From Sipunculus nudus (Eukaryota; Annelida; Sipuncula; Golfingiida; Sipunculidae), in contig CM049319.1 in NCBI GenBank assembly GCA_026874595.1, positions 62,506,917 to 62,570,916 of the forward strand: a DNA stretch of 64,000 nucleotides, given 5' to 3'. The translations under genes and the position numbers were made by a program. Numbering within the stretch: the first letter of the stretch is position 1; each line of letters opens with the position of its first letter. A model generated the notes under the pieces. It saw only the letters and a list, made by a program, of their open reading frames with translations, had not been told where the DNA came from and made no database searches. Shown one piece after another: positions 23,475 through 36,500 of this stretch.

Positions 23475-25589
23475 ATAAACAGCAGTGGAACAAAAATATT
23501 GTCCTCTATGTATGTTAGGGATTCTGGGAAAACAATTTGTAATTGTATGATCTTTAATATACTGTAATATATTTTCATTGAAATTGACTAGTTATTAACT
23601 TTACAAAATAAGATCCTTTATGTCTGGCCTCAATATAGAAAAATAGACTGGTATGTACCTTTATATATGAGCATGGTCATTGGGAGCTGTAAACTAGTAT
23701 CCTGAAGAGCAGGAGCGCCGGGGTGTAACAAACGGAGAGAGATATCTTTTAATCAAGGTTTTGGCATGTCCATAGTCAAGTTCCATTCTTGCAATAAATC
23801 TGGTGCAAGCTAAATTGACCTTTCTCCCGGAACTATTTATTTTTATCCCTAAATACAATGCAGTGATAGGTGAATCTCCGTTGTAAATTTGATTGACTTG
23901 ACTGTATAGCGAAACTGTCACCCCCAGCAGGCATAGTGGTAACGTAACACTAGGAGACGTGTAACACAGAAAAAACAAATCTTTAGTAGATGCAGCATTC
24001 ACCGAGGTAACAAGACAAACCACCGCAGAGCCCGGAGATCATACCGTGTCGTGTGAGTCCTAATAAAGCTTGCCTCAAATACTTCCAAATATATGTTCTC
24101 TGACGGCCACTTGTGAACAGCAGCTGTTCTGGTCGTAAATTTACTTATCGGGAAGCATCGCAGGGATGTAATCAGGCTGTTGCAGCCCGCTTTCCCGGCC
24201 TGAATCATACCATCTTTATGGTACTTGTGCATGTTGCCTGCTATTCCACCCATGTAAGAAGTTTTGGCACAGATTTTGTGCCACAGACAGCCGGTATATG
24301 TAGATTTATTAACCTCCCCTAGGGGGTTGTACCATGCAACCTGTAACAAACCTGCCAAGGTGTTTAGTATTGTGTACCTCAAGGATTTCATGACCAGGTC
24401 CTGTTGAGGTATATCTTTGAGGCCCCAGAATCAAATATTTAGCGCCTCACTGTGATCTAAAACGTTTGTTATATTTACACGATTGTCAAGATATACAGAG
24501 CTTTGAGTGGCTAGTTATTTCTTTCTCAGTAGATTTGCTTTGTATTCCCTCTCTAAAAAATTTGATCTGTCCACAGTGAGGTTTAGGATTTTCTGTCCTG
24601 CCTGATAGTGCTACCCACTAGTGAACTATAGTAGCCACACTCTTAATTTTCTTAATTAATATGCTACTCTTGAGTCTTTGACCCGGTGCATCTCCGTTGA
24701 CTCTTTGTTTTATTGAATTTTTATAGTTATTCTTCTTTTTTTCATCATGAATTTTGTACCAGACATATCTTTTAAGAAAAGGAAATATTAAAAAGAAAAT
24801 TATTGCATCTGCAATTCATTTTATAATTAACAGAATTCTTTCTTTGAAATAATAATTGCCTACATTCAGAACTAAACAAGGTAAGCACACCCTGTATATT
24901 AAATCCTTTATATTGTAATAAAATTTTAGAAGATATTTAAATGTTTTTATGACTATCCAAGACCCTATTCAGTCATTTTGAGATTTCTCTAAGTGAATCC
25001 TGTCATAATTATGATGAAATCCTTGCTGTAAATATTGACAGTAAATATTGCTAAGTATATTTTAAGAACATAATATCATATATAATTTTACAAATTATAT
25101 TTTTCACAATTAATTTTTTTAGCCAGTATAAAGTTGCCATTAATATATTTTGAAAATGTCAAGTATTTAACTTAAGAATGAACTGCTGACCCAGCAGTTT
25201 TGACCTTTGCATTAGTGCACCTGATGGGGTTCTTGATGACTAACAATAGAATCATCAGTTCAAAGATGTAAGGTGCCAGGTAGCCAAACCCCATATACTT
25301 ATTAAATATGAATATGTGGCTGCCCTTTGTTCAGCAAGCTGTAGTTGCGTCTCTATAGCCACCTCAGTAGCGTGCAATCATTAACGACCTCGTGCCGCAG
25401 GCTTCTTTAAGGAGGAGTTGGCACTGAAAGCGTTAGTGTCCCTTGGTAGTTCATGAGCCAGTGCTTGAGCCAAGGAATACTCACCGGTATGCTTGAAATA
25501 TACGGGGGCCTCGTACTGATGTGCTCCACAGTGAACTTGACGCTTTCAAAGCACAGAGCTATTACAGGGTGCATGAAATACCTTTGTGG

Positions 25590-26140
25590 ATTTTATGAGA
25601 CCCCTATAGATACACTGAAATGTGAACCAAAAGATAAATTTGTACCTAATACGTGGCCTCCCATAAAACAATGGATCTCTTAAATTCCAGTTAGATTCAT
25701 AGACACTCTAGTAGATTTATGTAAAATTTCGGAAGATAAATGAAACCAAAGTACATAGATTCAAACCCCAGTAGTTTATGTAAATCCAGGTAGATAAGGG
25801 AAACCCTGGTAGATATAAATATATATGAAACCCTAGTACATTTATAAATGGAAATTACAGTAGATATATGAAAATCGCAGTAGATATATATCAAAATTGC
25901 AGTAGATATGTGAAAATCACAGTAGATATATGGATATCACAGTTGATATATGGAAACTGCCGTCGATATATTGAATTTGCAGTTGATATATTGAAATCAC
26001 AGTGAATACATGGAAACCTGTAATGTTACATGGGGAACCAATGCAAAGCCCATAAAAAATCCCAAAAGATACACTGAAAGCCCATTTATCTATTAGATAC
26101 CCTTAAATACCAGTAGACAATACACAAATTACAAAAGAGT
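25590..26140. repeat. Degenerate minisatellite, unit about 24 bp
   Basis: Repeated words of the form AAATCACAGTAGATATATG recur about every 23-25 bp (best between 25850 and 26010). They decay into CCCTAGTACATTTAT and CCCAGTAGTTTATG variants to the left and CAGTAGACAATACAC to the right. About twenty units are discernible. Confidence 0.7.
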
Positions 26141-29100
26141 ATATTAATTATGAAATGAAAAAAGAGAACCAATAGGATTACAAAAGAATACACCGAGATC
26201 AGAAAGGTATACAAATAACAAAGAGATTTACTTTAAGTGTAAAGCTCCATAGAATTTGTCAGTGTGCACTGAACCTTTTATGTATCTCTATAAACCTTTC
26301 TACTTGTCAACATATAGTATTATTTAGCATGTGGAATTGTGCATAAGTGTACATCACTTTAAAAAATATTGATGTTTTCTCAGCACCAGATATAATTGTT
26401 GAACATAAGTGCACTGTAATATATACAGTAGCAGTTGTTTTTGAATAATATGCTTCGATATAAAATTAAGAGAAAAATTATTTTAAAAAACTAAAATCAA
26501 TTATAATCCAAGGCTACCATTTGAAAAGAGACCTAATTAATATAATGCACTGCTTGATTATTCAAGATTTTTAAAGCATTTATGGATTTTTGCTTCCTCG
26601 TTAATAACCTGTGTTTATTGGTTTTATATAAATGAAAATAGGTATGAAAGAGCTGATAAATGAATGTCTAATTAATTTGTTCTATGTATTCTTTTTCCTT
26701 TTCATATTATTTGTGTTCACTTTGTATTATACAACCAATATATCTTGAAGAATTTGTTATCATGGCCAGTAATTGTTTATATGTCCACTTTTTCCTAAAA
26801 ACAACTCTTATAAATTCAGTTCAGCCATTTTTAAATTCTCCCAAGTTTTAACCACTTTCTAATTCCATCTTGACCATCAGTGACCAATCATCTGTTTTAC
26901 ATGCAACTCCACTGTTCCATTTACTTTTGTTGGCTTTTTGCTTGCAAGGGGTTTCAAAACTGCCATATTCATGAATGGGAAATTATCGCAAAAATAAAAC
27001 TTTTGTAAAATAGACACTTAGTCTACATAGGTGAGCAGTCATTTATTATATAGCTTTATTTGGTATTTTATTCACACCTTTTTGCTTAAAAGTGGAAAGC
27101 TAGGGATTTGTATCATAATCAATTAAAGATATACATTTAAAGTAATGTTAGATCTTCATATTATCTGTCTTAAATAGGACAGGAATTTTATTTATTCTCT
27201 TGGGTCCTCATCAATTGTCAAGATGTAGCATGAACTGAATGAAAAAGTAAAAATCACAAAAAAATTAGCTTAAAAAATATGAAGGCAACAAAAGTATTTA
27301 GACATGCACAACCATTTCTTAACACACCAAATGTGTATTTCCTTAATAACACAGTATAAATTAGTAAAAATGAAAAGTTAAATAGATTAAAACACATAAA
27401 TATCTCCTTTCCCCAATATTGACTTTCTGGTGATATAACAGGATGCCTAGTCTTATAAAAAAGGTCCTTGAGGTCAGATTCATCAAATCCAAATTTTGAG
27501 TGGCTTTTAAACCTTAATTACATATAGTCATATGGTAAAAATTTGTATTCTTATTGTTTTCCATCTTAAGTGTAGTCCACTGATTGCTTTGCAATGTATT
27601 ATTTCTTTAATTTAGGTGGTAAAATGTGATTTAAGGGGAGTTTTCATAATGTATTCAGTTATACACACTCTTTTTCAAAGAGACAGATTGAAATTTTTCA
27701 CTTACCTTTTAACTTCTTAATGTGGGAAAACAGGGATTTCCTTTGAGTATGACAGTACTTTTATCCTTATGTCATTAAAAGACATTTCAACATGTAAGGT
27801 TTTTACCTGTAGTTAGCGGAGAAATTGGTATTGGTTTGGGTTAAATTCTATCATAAATATGGTATTCAAACTAGCTTAAAAGGCAATCTATAATGTAGGG
27901 AAAGCCTGCAAAGGTTTAGGAGACTTTTTTTTACAGTCAGACTTTTTGCAGAAATGTGCCATGTACTGCTCTTTGTGTGCGACTGTTTTACAGCCAGTTT
28001 GCTGACGGAATTCTCAGTGGTTGGCTTTTGAGACACTCAATTGAGTGTTTTTCTGTAGGGGCAAGCTCATTGGTTGGTCTCCTGCATAGGACTTTTTGAT
28101 TGGCTGCAGTGGCTTTGAACTTTTTTAAGGTGTCAAATAACTTATCATGGTTAACCTGATATTGGAAATCATTCCTGTGGCAGAACGGACAAGGATGTCA
28201 CGGCCATCAGAAAACCTCTTCCTGTTCTAACACACCATTGATAACAAATAAATTGCCTAGAAAAGGTGTGAAATATGCAGAATCTGCAAAATTGATCAAA
28301 CACAGCCTTTTGTGGGTTCTCATTGAGATATATTATTCTGTTTTATCTCCGGCAGAATCAAGGAGCCTCTTTTTTCAAACCAGGCTTAATTATGTGGAAT
28401 TTTATAGTTTAGGATATATATTTTGTGGAATAAACGTTCAATCTTCGGGATGCTTATCAATTAGTAACCACTCATCTCTCGTGAAAGAAGCTTAAGAGCT
28501 TGATGAGTCAAGCGTATACATATTTTATATTTAGCAGCATCTTCAAGTTCCTCAATAGATCTAATGGTCTAACGAGCGACTTGAGTGCGCCATACAAATG
28601 TTTATTTAATTGGTGTTACAGCCCAACATCAAAGTAAGCTCAAGGCATCCCTTACTACATCGTACAATAATTTATTTACTGTTATACCCCTTAATCTGGC
28701 ACCTAGGCTGTCTGCAGAGCATGGAACATCTTTTTCACAGTTTTCTTTCTGAATATCTTTATACTCAGTATTAACAGGGTCTCTTCTGCTATTGTTTTGC
28801 CATTTGTTGCATTTAATTCCCACTACGCACCCAAGAACCAGTATTATTGTCCTTTTCGCTTTTTCAAATGTGAGGGTACAAACTTTTTTCTTTTCTTTTT
28901 TTGGCATATCTTTACACAAAGTAAATAGCTTCTATAGTTGTACCGCCATTATTTCCACCCATCCTTGTTACTCTCACTTTTCCTTTCCTTCTTGCTGAGG
29001 GGTAAGTCCAGGCATGGCAAATCTGTATCTCATGTTCCTTCAGAACATTTTAATACTGAATGATAATTAATCTTAATCTACAGATAAACTTTTCTTCATT

Positions 29101-29949
29101 ACAAGTGTATGGAACATTATGAAGTGTAATAATGAACTGGGTGAATACAATATGTGGAACATGGTTTTCAGAAGATCAGATTTGATATGTTCATTTAAAG
29201 AAATGTTTGCATCACGTTTTACTATTAATCTGTCAGAACAACAGGCTGTAAGCTTTGGATCAATCCCAATATGTAAAAAAGGACAGGAAATTTGAAAGAT
29301 TTAATAAAAGAAAATCCTTCAAAATCATAATGTTAACTACCTAAATTCAGTAGAGAATCCTGCTATTGACTATATTACTATCATCATAAGAGTTAATTAA
29401 TTCTGATCACCGTTAATAATACATAATATGGTCTGAATGATAGAAATGAATGGGTCTGGTTACAGTGATATAAGGCCCATGGTTCATATTCATCAATGAA
29501 ATATCTCACAAAATATTGATTTCCAGTAAAATCCATGCATATTTAGTGAGGTCAGAGGTCACCTTACTTAGGAGTCACTCATTATACATATTTACCAATA
29601 GTTTCTCACCTCAATTAAATTTTCAGCAGATTTATGCATATTTAAATAGGTCATAGGTCACAAGACAAAAGAGGGGCATATTATGCACGTTTGCGATGAT
29701 CTTGAATTACTAGGAATCAGACTGTGTCCTAAGGGGGTCATCCTCCATATTTTCCCAAATCCTGAGGAATTTGACATTATTGTATCCGCCAAAATTAAGT
29801 TTTGCAGCTCTATATACAATGTTTTTGACCTGGTTCCACCGCCACCGTCTCTGCTGCCGCCATGTTCCTTCCTGGAGAATTCATCTGAGGCCCTTGTACT
29901 GATTTTTCTGAACCCTGGCATTGTTTTCACTCAGCTATGTAGTTGTGCC

Positions 29950-30420
29950 TAACAAAGACAGGTGGTTTTTGCATGACGTCCACCATTTGCTTTTGGTGAA
30001 AAATACTCATAACTCAGAGTGGTTTAATGTATTGGTCTGAAGTTTTGCATTTCCATCCATCATTGATACCATCATCTTAATCTCTACTCAAGACTGGTGG
30101 CGCAATCTGTAATTGTTTCACGTGGCATCCATCCATATGTTTCCCTGTTGGTGAAAATTGCTTATATCACATGGTTCAAAGTACTGGTATGAAATTTGGC
30201 ATTTCCATCCCTTTGGAGGGTAATCTTGTGGACCAGACAGGTGGCGCCAACTATCTTCCTGTTTCAATAGAACAAATTAATGCCCTATTCCAAGTATTGG
30301 TTTGTCATATTTGCCTGAAATTGTGCATTTTCATAGATTTTGGATACCTCCCATTTTTTGTTCTAGACTGATGGCGCCACGTGCAATTGTTTTAATGTGA
30401 TGTCCATATGCTTATTAATA
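29950..30420. repeat. Tandem repeat with about 150-bp unit, three copies plus a partial
   Basis: Each unit has, in order, TTGGTGAAAA, GTATTGGT/GTACTGGT, GAAATTTGGCATTTCCATCC (or a variant) and GACTGGTGGCGCAAT/GACAGGTGGCGCCAAC/GACTGATGGCGCCACG. It then ends with a TGTTTCA-like stretch and the GTCCATATG end. Landmarks fall at about 29995 and 30150 (GGTGAAA), and at 30096, 30240 and 30370 (GGCGC). A fragment (GACAGGTGG) precedes at 29958. Confidence 0.7.
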
Positions 30421-32204
30421 AATAAGCTTTCTGTATTGATAATGATATGGTTGTAAGGAAAATAAACCGCTTTCCACAAAAAAGATCACAAGTAGATCCT
30501 TTATACCTTGATATTTTGAGGGAACCCGTGTAATCATCAGATACTCACAAGGATCAGGCAGTTCACTTTCGTTGATTAATAATGCTATTTGAAAATTAAC
30601 TGGATATGCCGTCGTTAATAGGAACCTTACAGAAAACAAATAATGAATGCTCCAGTGCTGTTTTCCCTGTGATCTAGCAAGAAGAAGCTTTTACATGATG
30701 TCAAGTCTCTATGTTTTGTATATTTAACCCCAATAGATGTGTAATTATCCAAAATGCCTGTACTATTATGAGTACCATGAAACCAGAAGCGGTCCTGACA
30801 TTTAACAAGTGCAGTGAAAATAAGCAGAAATAATTCACCGTTATTACCACCAGTTATTTGAACTGAATACCAGTCAAGTGACAAGAGCCTGGCCACGGAG
30901 AGAAAGAGGATTTTATTTAGTGCTGATTCATCTGTTTTTTAGCGGGGATTTTAAAGACTTTTTAAGTGGGTGTTCAGTGATACTGGAGCTCTTACAATCG
31001 TAGCTTAGATGAGCGGTTTGATCTGTAGTTTTACATGTTAAGTGCTAGTGTCAGATCTCTTTCCAGCAGCTATTGACGAAGAAGCAAAGAAAGTAAAACA
31101 TGGTCCAATATTGTTTTTTATTTCTGTGAAAATGACTCTCCTGATTGTGTTTCCAATTCGTAGTGAGGTGCATTGATTTCTTGGGGCAACTATGAAATAA
31201 AAAAGACACAATTTGCTTTGAATAGCATGTCAATGTCATGATCTGATAGCAAGCTCTGCTGGGCTCCTGAGCTGAAGTGGCGTTTCTTCAGGCTAATCTA
31301 ATTCACAGTATATGTCCACAGTGCTGCTCCAGCCTGGCCATGCATTGCCTCCAGCTTGTGAGATGCTGTCATAGCCAGCACAGTCTTATTATTGAACTGG
31401 TTCTGAGCACTGATAGCCGAGTGCCGATTTGTCCTGGGGTAAATCGTATAAAGGTAAGAGAGAGCAGTTCGGTAAAATCAATAGTGTATCGTCCTATTCC
31501 GGAGTACTGTTAGGTCACTGTTAGTGGTCGGGTGTTGATGGGGCCAGAAACAGCAAATCACTATCTGTATTATATAAGGTGGCAAGTGTGAATACATTCT
31601 AGTGCCACAAATGACAAATAAAAGGAAATCAGTATTTTTTTGCTCTCCTCAATCTCCGGTAATAATCTGGTTTGGAAGTAAGCTGGCACAAAGAAAATGA
31701 GACGTTGACCCTCGAAGTTCAGCCTTGAAAGGGGTCATGACTGGTTCATAACGTTAAAAAAAAAAGCACTGCCACATAGCCTGACTGTCGTTTTATCATC
31801 ACGGCTGCTTTATAAGCAGAAGGGATGCTCATTATAGTCAGAATGTACGTCGAAAACCAGCACTTTTGCTGCTGCAGCGGAAAAAAACTGCTGTATGTCT
31901 ACCCAGGCATCTGTGTATCAGCAATGCCAGCAAAGTCAACTGGCTTTGGATGTTTGTTTTTTTCAAGCCAGTAAAATTTTCATGATCAAAACCTAATATA
32001 AATATGAAAAAAGGACTTTAAAAAATGTGCAAATTCCTGTTTTACATGAATAAAGAGTGGTGTTCAGACATGCAGACTAAATGACAATGGACTAAGTCTT
32101 CTGGTATACTGTATGCTCGGTGAGAAGTTATCTACAATTCACAGTGTCTAAGAAATTGGAGCAAACTGGCTTTGCTATAATACACCATTTTACTGTGGAA
32201 GCTC

Positions 32205-32262
32205 CCAACTGGATTTGAACCATATAACCTAAGTAGTTAAGTCCAGTGCTATCTGAAACAAA
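32205..32262 (-). repeat. tRNA-like (SINE-type) remnant
   Basis: On the minus strand, GATAGCACTGGACTTAACTA leads to GGTTCAAATCC, which fits the internal B box of a tRNA promoter (GGTTCRANTCC) at 32211-32221, with an A-box-like TAGC..TGG about 25 bp upstream. Arms do not fold into a full cloverleaf, so this is a degenerate tRNA-derived repeat at best, not a functional tRNA gene. Confidence 0.3.
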
Positions 32263-32284
32263 TAGAATTGCAGTCACTCACTGT

Positions 32285-32371
32285 CAGTATAGGGGGTACC
32301 AGTACCTGTGACAGTATAGGACATACCGGTACCAGTACCTGTGACAGTATAGGACATACCAGTACCTGTGA
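32285..32371. repeat. Short tandem array, three units of 27-33 bp
   Basis: CAGTATAGGACATACC followed by AGTACCTGTGA is repeated three times (32285-32311, 32312-32344, 32345-32371). The middle unit has an extra GGTACC. It lies 23 bp after the tRNA-like remnant, so both may belong to one element. Confidence 0.85.
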
Positions 32372-32879
32372 CAATGCAAAACATCTCCCCTAGATCTGCC
32401 CCTTGCTTTGGGTGCTCACCAAACTTAACTGGGTCTTCCCTGGTGGTGGGCCATGTCCAACCCTCTACAAAGATGGAAGGAAATTTGTCAAGTTGTCTTT
32501 AAAAAGTCCTGCTAACAGTAAAACAAATGAGCAATTATACATGGGTTGGTTAGCAATTTGTGTAGAATTTTTGCCCAATTTGTGTAGAATTTTTGCAGAG
32601 TGTAAAACTGGTATTGATGTGCAGCACTGGCAGAACATATCTCCAGTTCTCCACATATTAATGTTAATTGCTCAGAGGGTCAATCTTGACCTCTCCAGAT
32701 TGGCACCTGGAATTCCCTTGTTCAGCGAGATTTTCTGAGGTTTAACATATTGTCTGTGTTTTTCCGGTGCTAAAGATTTCCCATAAACCTATAGGAAAAC
32801 ATCTGTTGTTTCTTTTCAAAATTTTGTAAGTTTAAGACAAAATAAAACTTGAGTAATATACAGGCCTGCTGCTGTAATT

Positions 32880-33545
32880 ATCTATATATTCCAGCATTGA
32901 GACCATAATCTCTTACATTTTTAACTGCACAATTATATTTCCAATATTACTTTTACTTCTTAATATTATTTATTAGACAAAAAAAGGTATGGTTCTCGGG
33001 CCCTTTTTTTCAGAAATTAGTCAAGGCGAGTGATTTTTAACTTTTTTTTGGTATGTTTCGAAAAAAGTATCATTTGATACAGGAGAAGCATGATAATAAC
33101 AGATTTTTTTTGCTAAACACGTAAAATCACTTCATAACAATGAAAATCTTAGCAAAATTGTATTATTTTATCTCCCTGAAAGATGAAAATCAAAATAAAA
33201 ATTATTGATGCCGTGAGTTAAAATAAGCAGTGCCTGAGAACCATGCCTTTATTTTTGTTTGGCCTTGTATAAATCTTTTATTTTTGAAAACTTAAACAAC
33301 TTTTTTGTAGAACTGTCCATGTAAGTAACAGAGTCATAGAGGTACAGCCATCTAAAACAGTCAGACCTTTTAAAACTGCTTACAAGTTGGATTGATGGCC
33401 ATGTTAATTAACTGCAAACAATAATTTTGCAGTAAAAAATCCTTGTTTTTCTTATGTTTTTGCTGAAATTCCTAAAAACTTCTATATTTTTTGTCTAAAA
33501 TTTTCATGTAAAATTACTATATTTCTACAAGAGCCTGTTGGTAAC
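32880..33545. repeat. Fold-back interspersed repeat, copy B (interrupted)
   Basis: This is the second copy of the element at 16085-16480. Its arms ATTTTTAACTGCACAATTAT (32917-32936) and ATAATTTTGCAGTAAAAAAT (33421-33440) are complementary at 18 of 20 positions. Relative to copy A it holds about 300 extra bases, most of which form the nested inverted-repeat element at 32981-33252. Confidence 0.65.
32981..33252. mobile_element. MITE-like element with about 21-bp terminal inverted repeats
   Basis: The left end AAAAAGGTATGGTTCTCGGG (32981-33000, plus C) and the reverse complement of the right end, ATAAAGGCATGGTTCTCAGG (plus C; 33232-33252), agree at 18 of 21 positions. The ends may extend a few bases into ACAAAA. 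The internal 230 bp are AT-rich and non-coding. Its absence from copy A of the host repeat supports an insertion. No clear target-site duplication is seen. Confidence 0.55.
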
Positions 33546-36500
33546 ACTGAAGATGTAAACTGTAATATAATTATATAGTGTCAGAATTAGCCTTGAGTGA
33601 AAAAAGGGATGGACTGTCCTGAAGCTGACCAGCCATCTCCATCCGCCAAATGAAAGCAGATAGCTAACTATTTGGCCCAAGGAATAGGAGAAATTATTTA
33701 AAATATAGTGGCAAAATAGCTTTGATTTTGTCGATGGTCCAGTACCAAAACAGGTCAGAAACCCAGCTAGAGGTCAAGGCTGGCAGCACTACGGCGGAGA
33801 ATTTTTAGAAATCTAGATTTAATCTGTGCAGCAACGTGTTAAAAATTTGAACAAACTTGAGGGATGGGGTGCCAGGGTAGTGTATACCAGGCCAGCCACT
33901 GAATTTAAGTTTTAAATTCAGTTTTAATCTCAGGGTAGGCCATCCTTTATGTCCCTTCCTTCCTTCATGTCTTTTGAAAGAATTTTTATCAGCAAAGAAA
34001 GGGTAAAGCAATCAAGATAAGGAAGCCATCTTTTTGGGGTTAATTACCGAACTAGTCCCTGTATACTGCAAACTCAGCCTGCGTTGCCTAATTTGCGTAA
34101 TCTGATTTAGATTACCTGCATTTTTATACCACTTTATTCCGGTGTTTATCACATAAAACATTGTGGTATATTGGCAATTAACTTCAATAAACTAGTGTTT
34201 TGGATAAGCACTTAAAGAGGATCCACTTTTTGAATGGTTCCTCAATATTTTTAGATTTACGGTGCCTAATTTGCATGGAAGTTCAGTTTGGAAGGGGCTC
34301 ACTTTGGCAGCTGTGATCTGCTGATGTAGGAAGTTCATGCGGTGCTTTGAACTGGTTATCGGTGACAAGCCGTGGTATTGGCTCCCTGATTCTAGTGTTA
34401 TTACTCAGTTTACATCATTTTTCATATCTCCTGCGATTGCCTCGGGGCCCCCTCAGCCCTAGATTCGTTGTTGTAGTTTCCACCAGTAGGGGCATGTTAT
34501 GAAAAATGTAGAATGTGATCTTGAGATTGAAGAACAAGATGTTATCCAGGGGTGTTCATAGTGCCATCTTGGAACAAGATGGTTAAGGGGGGGTGTGACC
34601 TGTGCTACCTCGAGATAATAAATTGCCGAAAATGTTTAGGGGGGGGGGGGGCTTGTAATGATGTCTCAGAATCCTTTTCAAGAGGTCCTCTTTTTTAGGT
34701 TTGTTCCTGCCTGGTGGTATAGATGGTTGATTTGAAGAGGTTTCTGTTGCCCCTTTTCAAAACAGAGTAAGACCTTTTGTGTAATTGAGATCAGCATTTT
34801 GTCCCATTGATGAACATACATATTTTAACTGAGATGCCCAAAACTATTTATTTTACAAATCCATTGAATTCAAAGTGCTACTGGGAAAATTAAGGTTTTC
34901 CAGGTGTGCATAGGAAATGTCATAATTCGCAGTGCATGTGATATTTGAATGCACACAACATTATTTATAAATCATTATTTAATATATGTATATGCACCCT
35001 CATATGTGGTCATTTATTTTTTATTAAACAACTTTAGACTGTTCTGACTCTAAAATGTCAGTAAAAAAAATAAAACAATAAGTACAGATCCCTTTTGTAT
35101 AATGGCATTTAAATGGTAAAAGAACACTAAAAAGATTGAAATTTCCAAAACCCATCCCAGAAGTTTGATTTTACATGCAAAAGACAAAACAAAATCAGTT
35201 GATTACTTACATCAGCATTATGTATCAGTCCCTCAGAATGTTAGAATAAGAGATGACATACATTGTTATTTTGTAACCGTAGGTTGCCCAGTAATACTTT
35301 GACCAATGGGATACCTTTTCAGTCCCCAGAGAGGAGCAGCATAGATCAGGTTTCATATTTACCATTAATTTGTTTACATCTTTTGAATTTGTGAATAAAA
35401 ATTATATTTCCCAGCTGAGTTTCAGTTTTGTTTGAAAATCCCTGTACTAATAAATGGATAACAATGAATAGGAATAATGATTACTCCAGGTGGCACAAAG
35501 TTCCTGTTCTGAGCAAACCTTGCTGTAAAATGTTGGCATTCAGGGTGTGACAATAAATCTTTGAAATTAATGTTAAAGTTTAGGAATGTGTTAAGAATAA
35601 CAGAAAGCCCTGCAAAGAACTGACATGCTAAATCCATTGGAAGTTAAATTTAGATCGTATCTTCTAAATATTACAATAATGACTAACCTACTAGGGTGTT
35701 TGCCCCTATTTCTTATTAAATAATAATGACACCTGATAATTGACTGGTAAAATAGTAAATTTTGAAACTCAAAAGATGTACTTTTAAACACTTTATGTAT
35801 AGGTATCTTCTTCAATTACCATGAAATGCAAGAAAGAGTAGCTGCATTCTAAATATGTGAACCTTCTTTAATGCCAGTGACATTCTCAAGTAAAGAATTT
35901 GAATAAAGAAGTTGCAAGGAGTGATTTGAATTTGCCTGTACTGTATATTTTATACAACACTCTACACAGAATCAGAACACAAATCTGCTGCTTGGGGATT
36001 GTGGGTAAAGAAATCATTTTCCTACAATCCACTAGGGCTCTCAATACCCCAAAGACATAGGTATTATGTGTGAAGGAGGACTGAGATGCAGACCATCAAA
36101 ACGTGTCAGATTAGTTGTATCAAGGTGCGTTTTCTTGAATTGTGAAAATTTTGATCTTGAAGTTTGGCCGTTGAGACAACAAAGTAGTCCCAGCTGTCCC
36201 CACTGGGCTTTACTCGAAGAGGTATGTTATGAGTTGAAATGAGCTCTGACAGAGGGTTGGTCATCTTGCCATCTCTATATCCTCAAAGTAATATCAGTCT
36301 GAAAAAATGTGCTGCCATTCAGTAAATTCATTCTACAACCTGTTAAATTGCCAACAGTGACATCATGGGCTTTTAAGTCAGTTTGACATACATGCACATA
36401 TCAGAGGCAAGTTCCTATTGGGTACAAAGTTCTAGCGCTGATCAGTTGAACAATTGGATAACCTATCATACAACGATTTCAGTGGGAGAAATTTTTCTTT

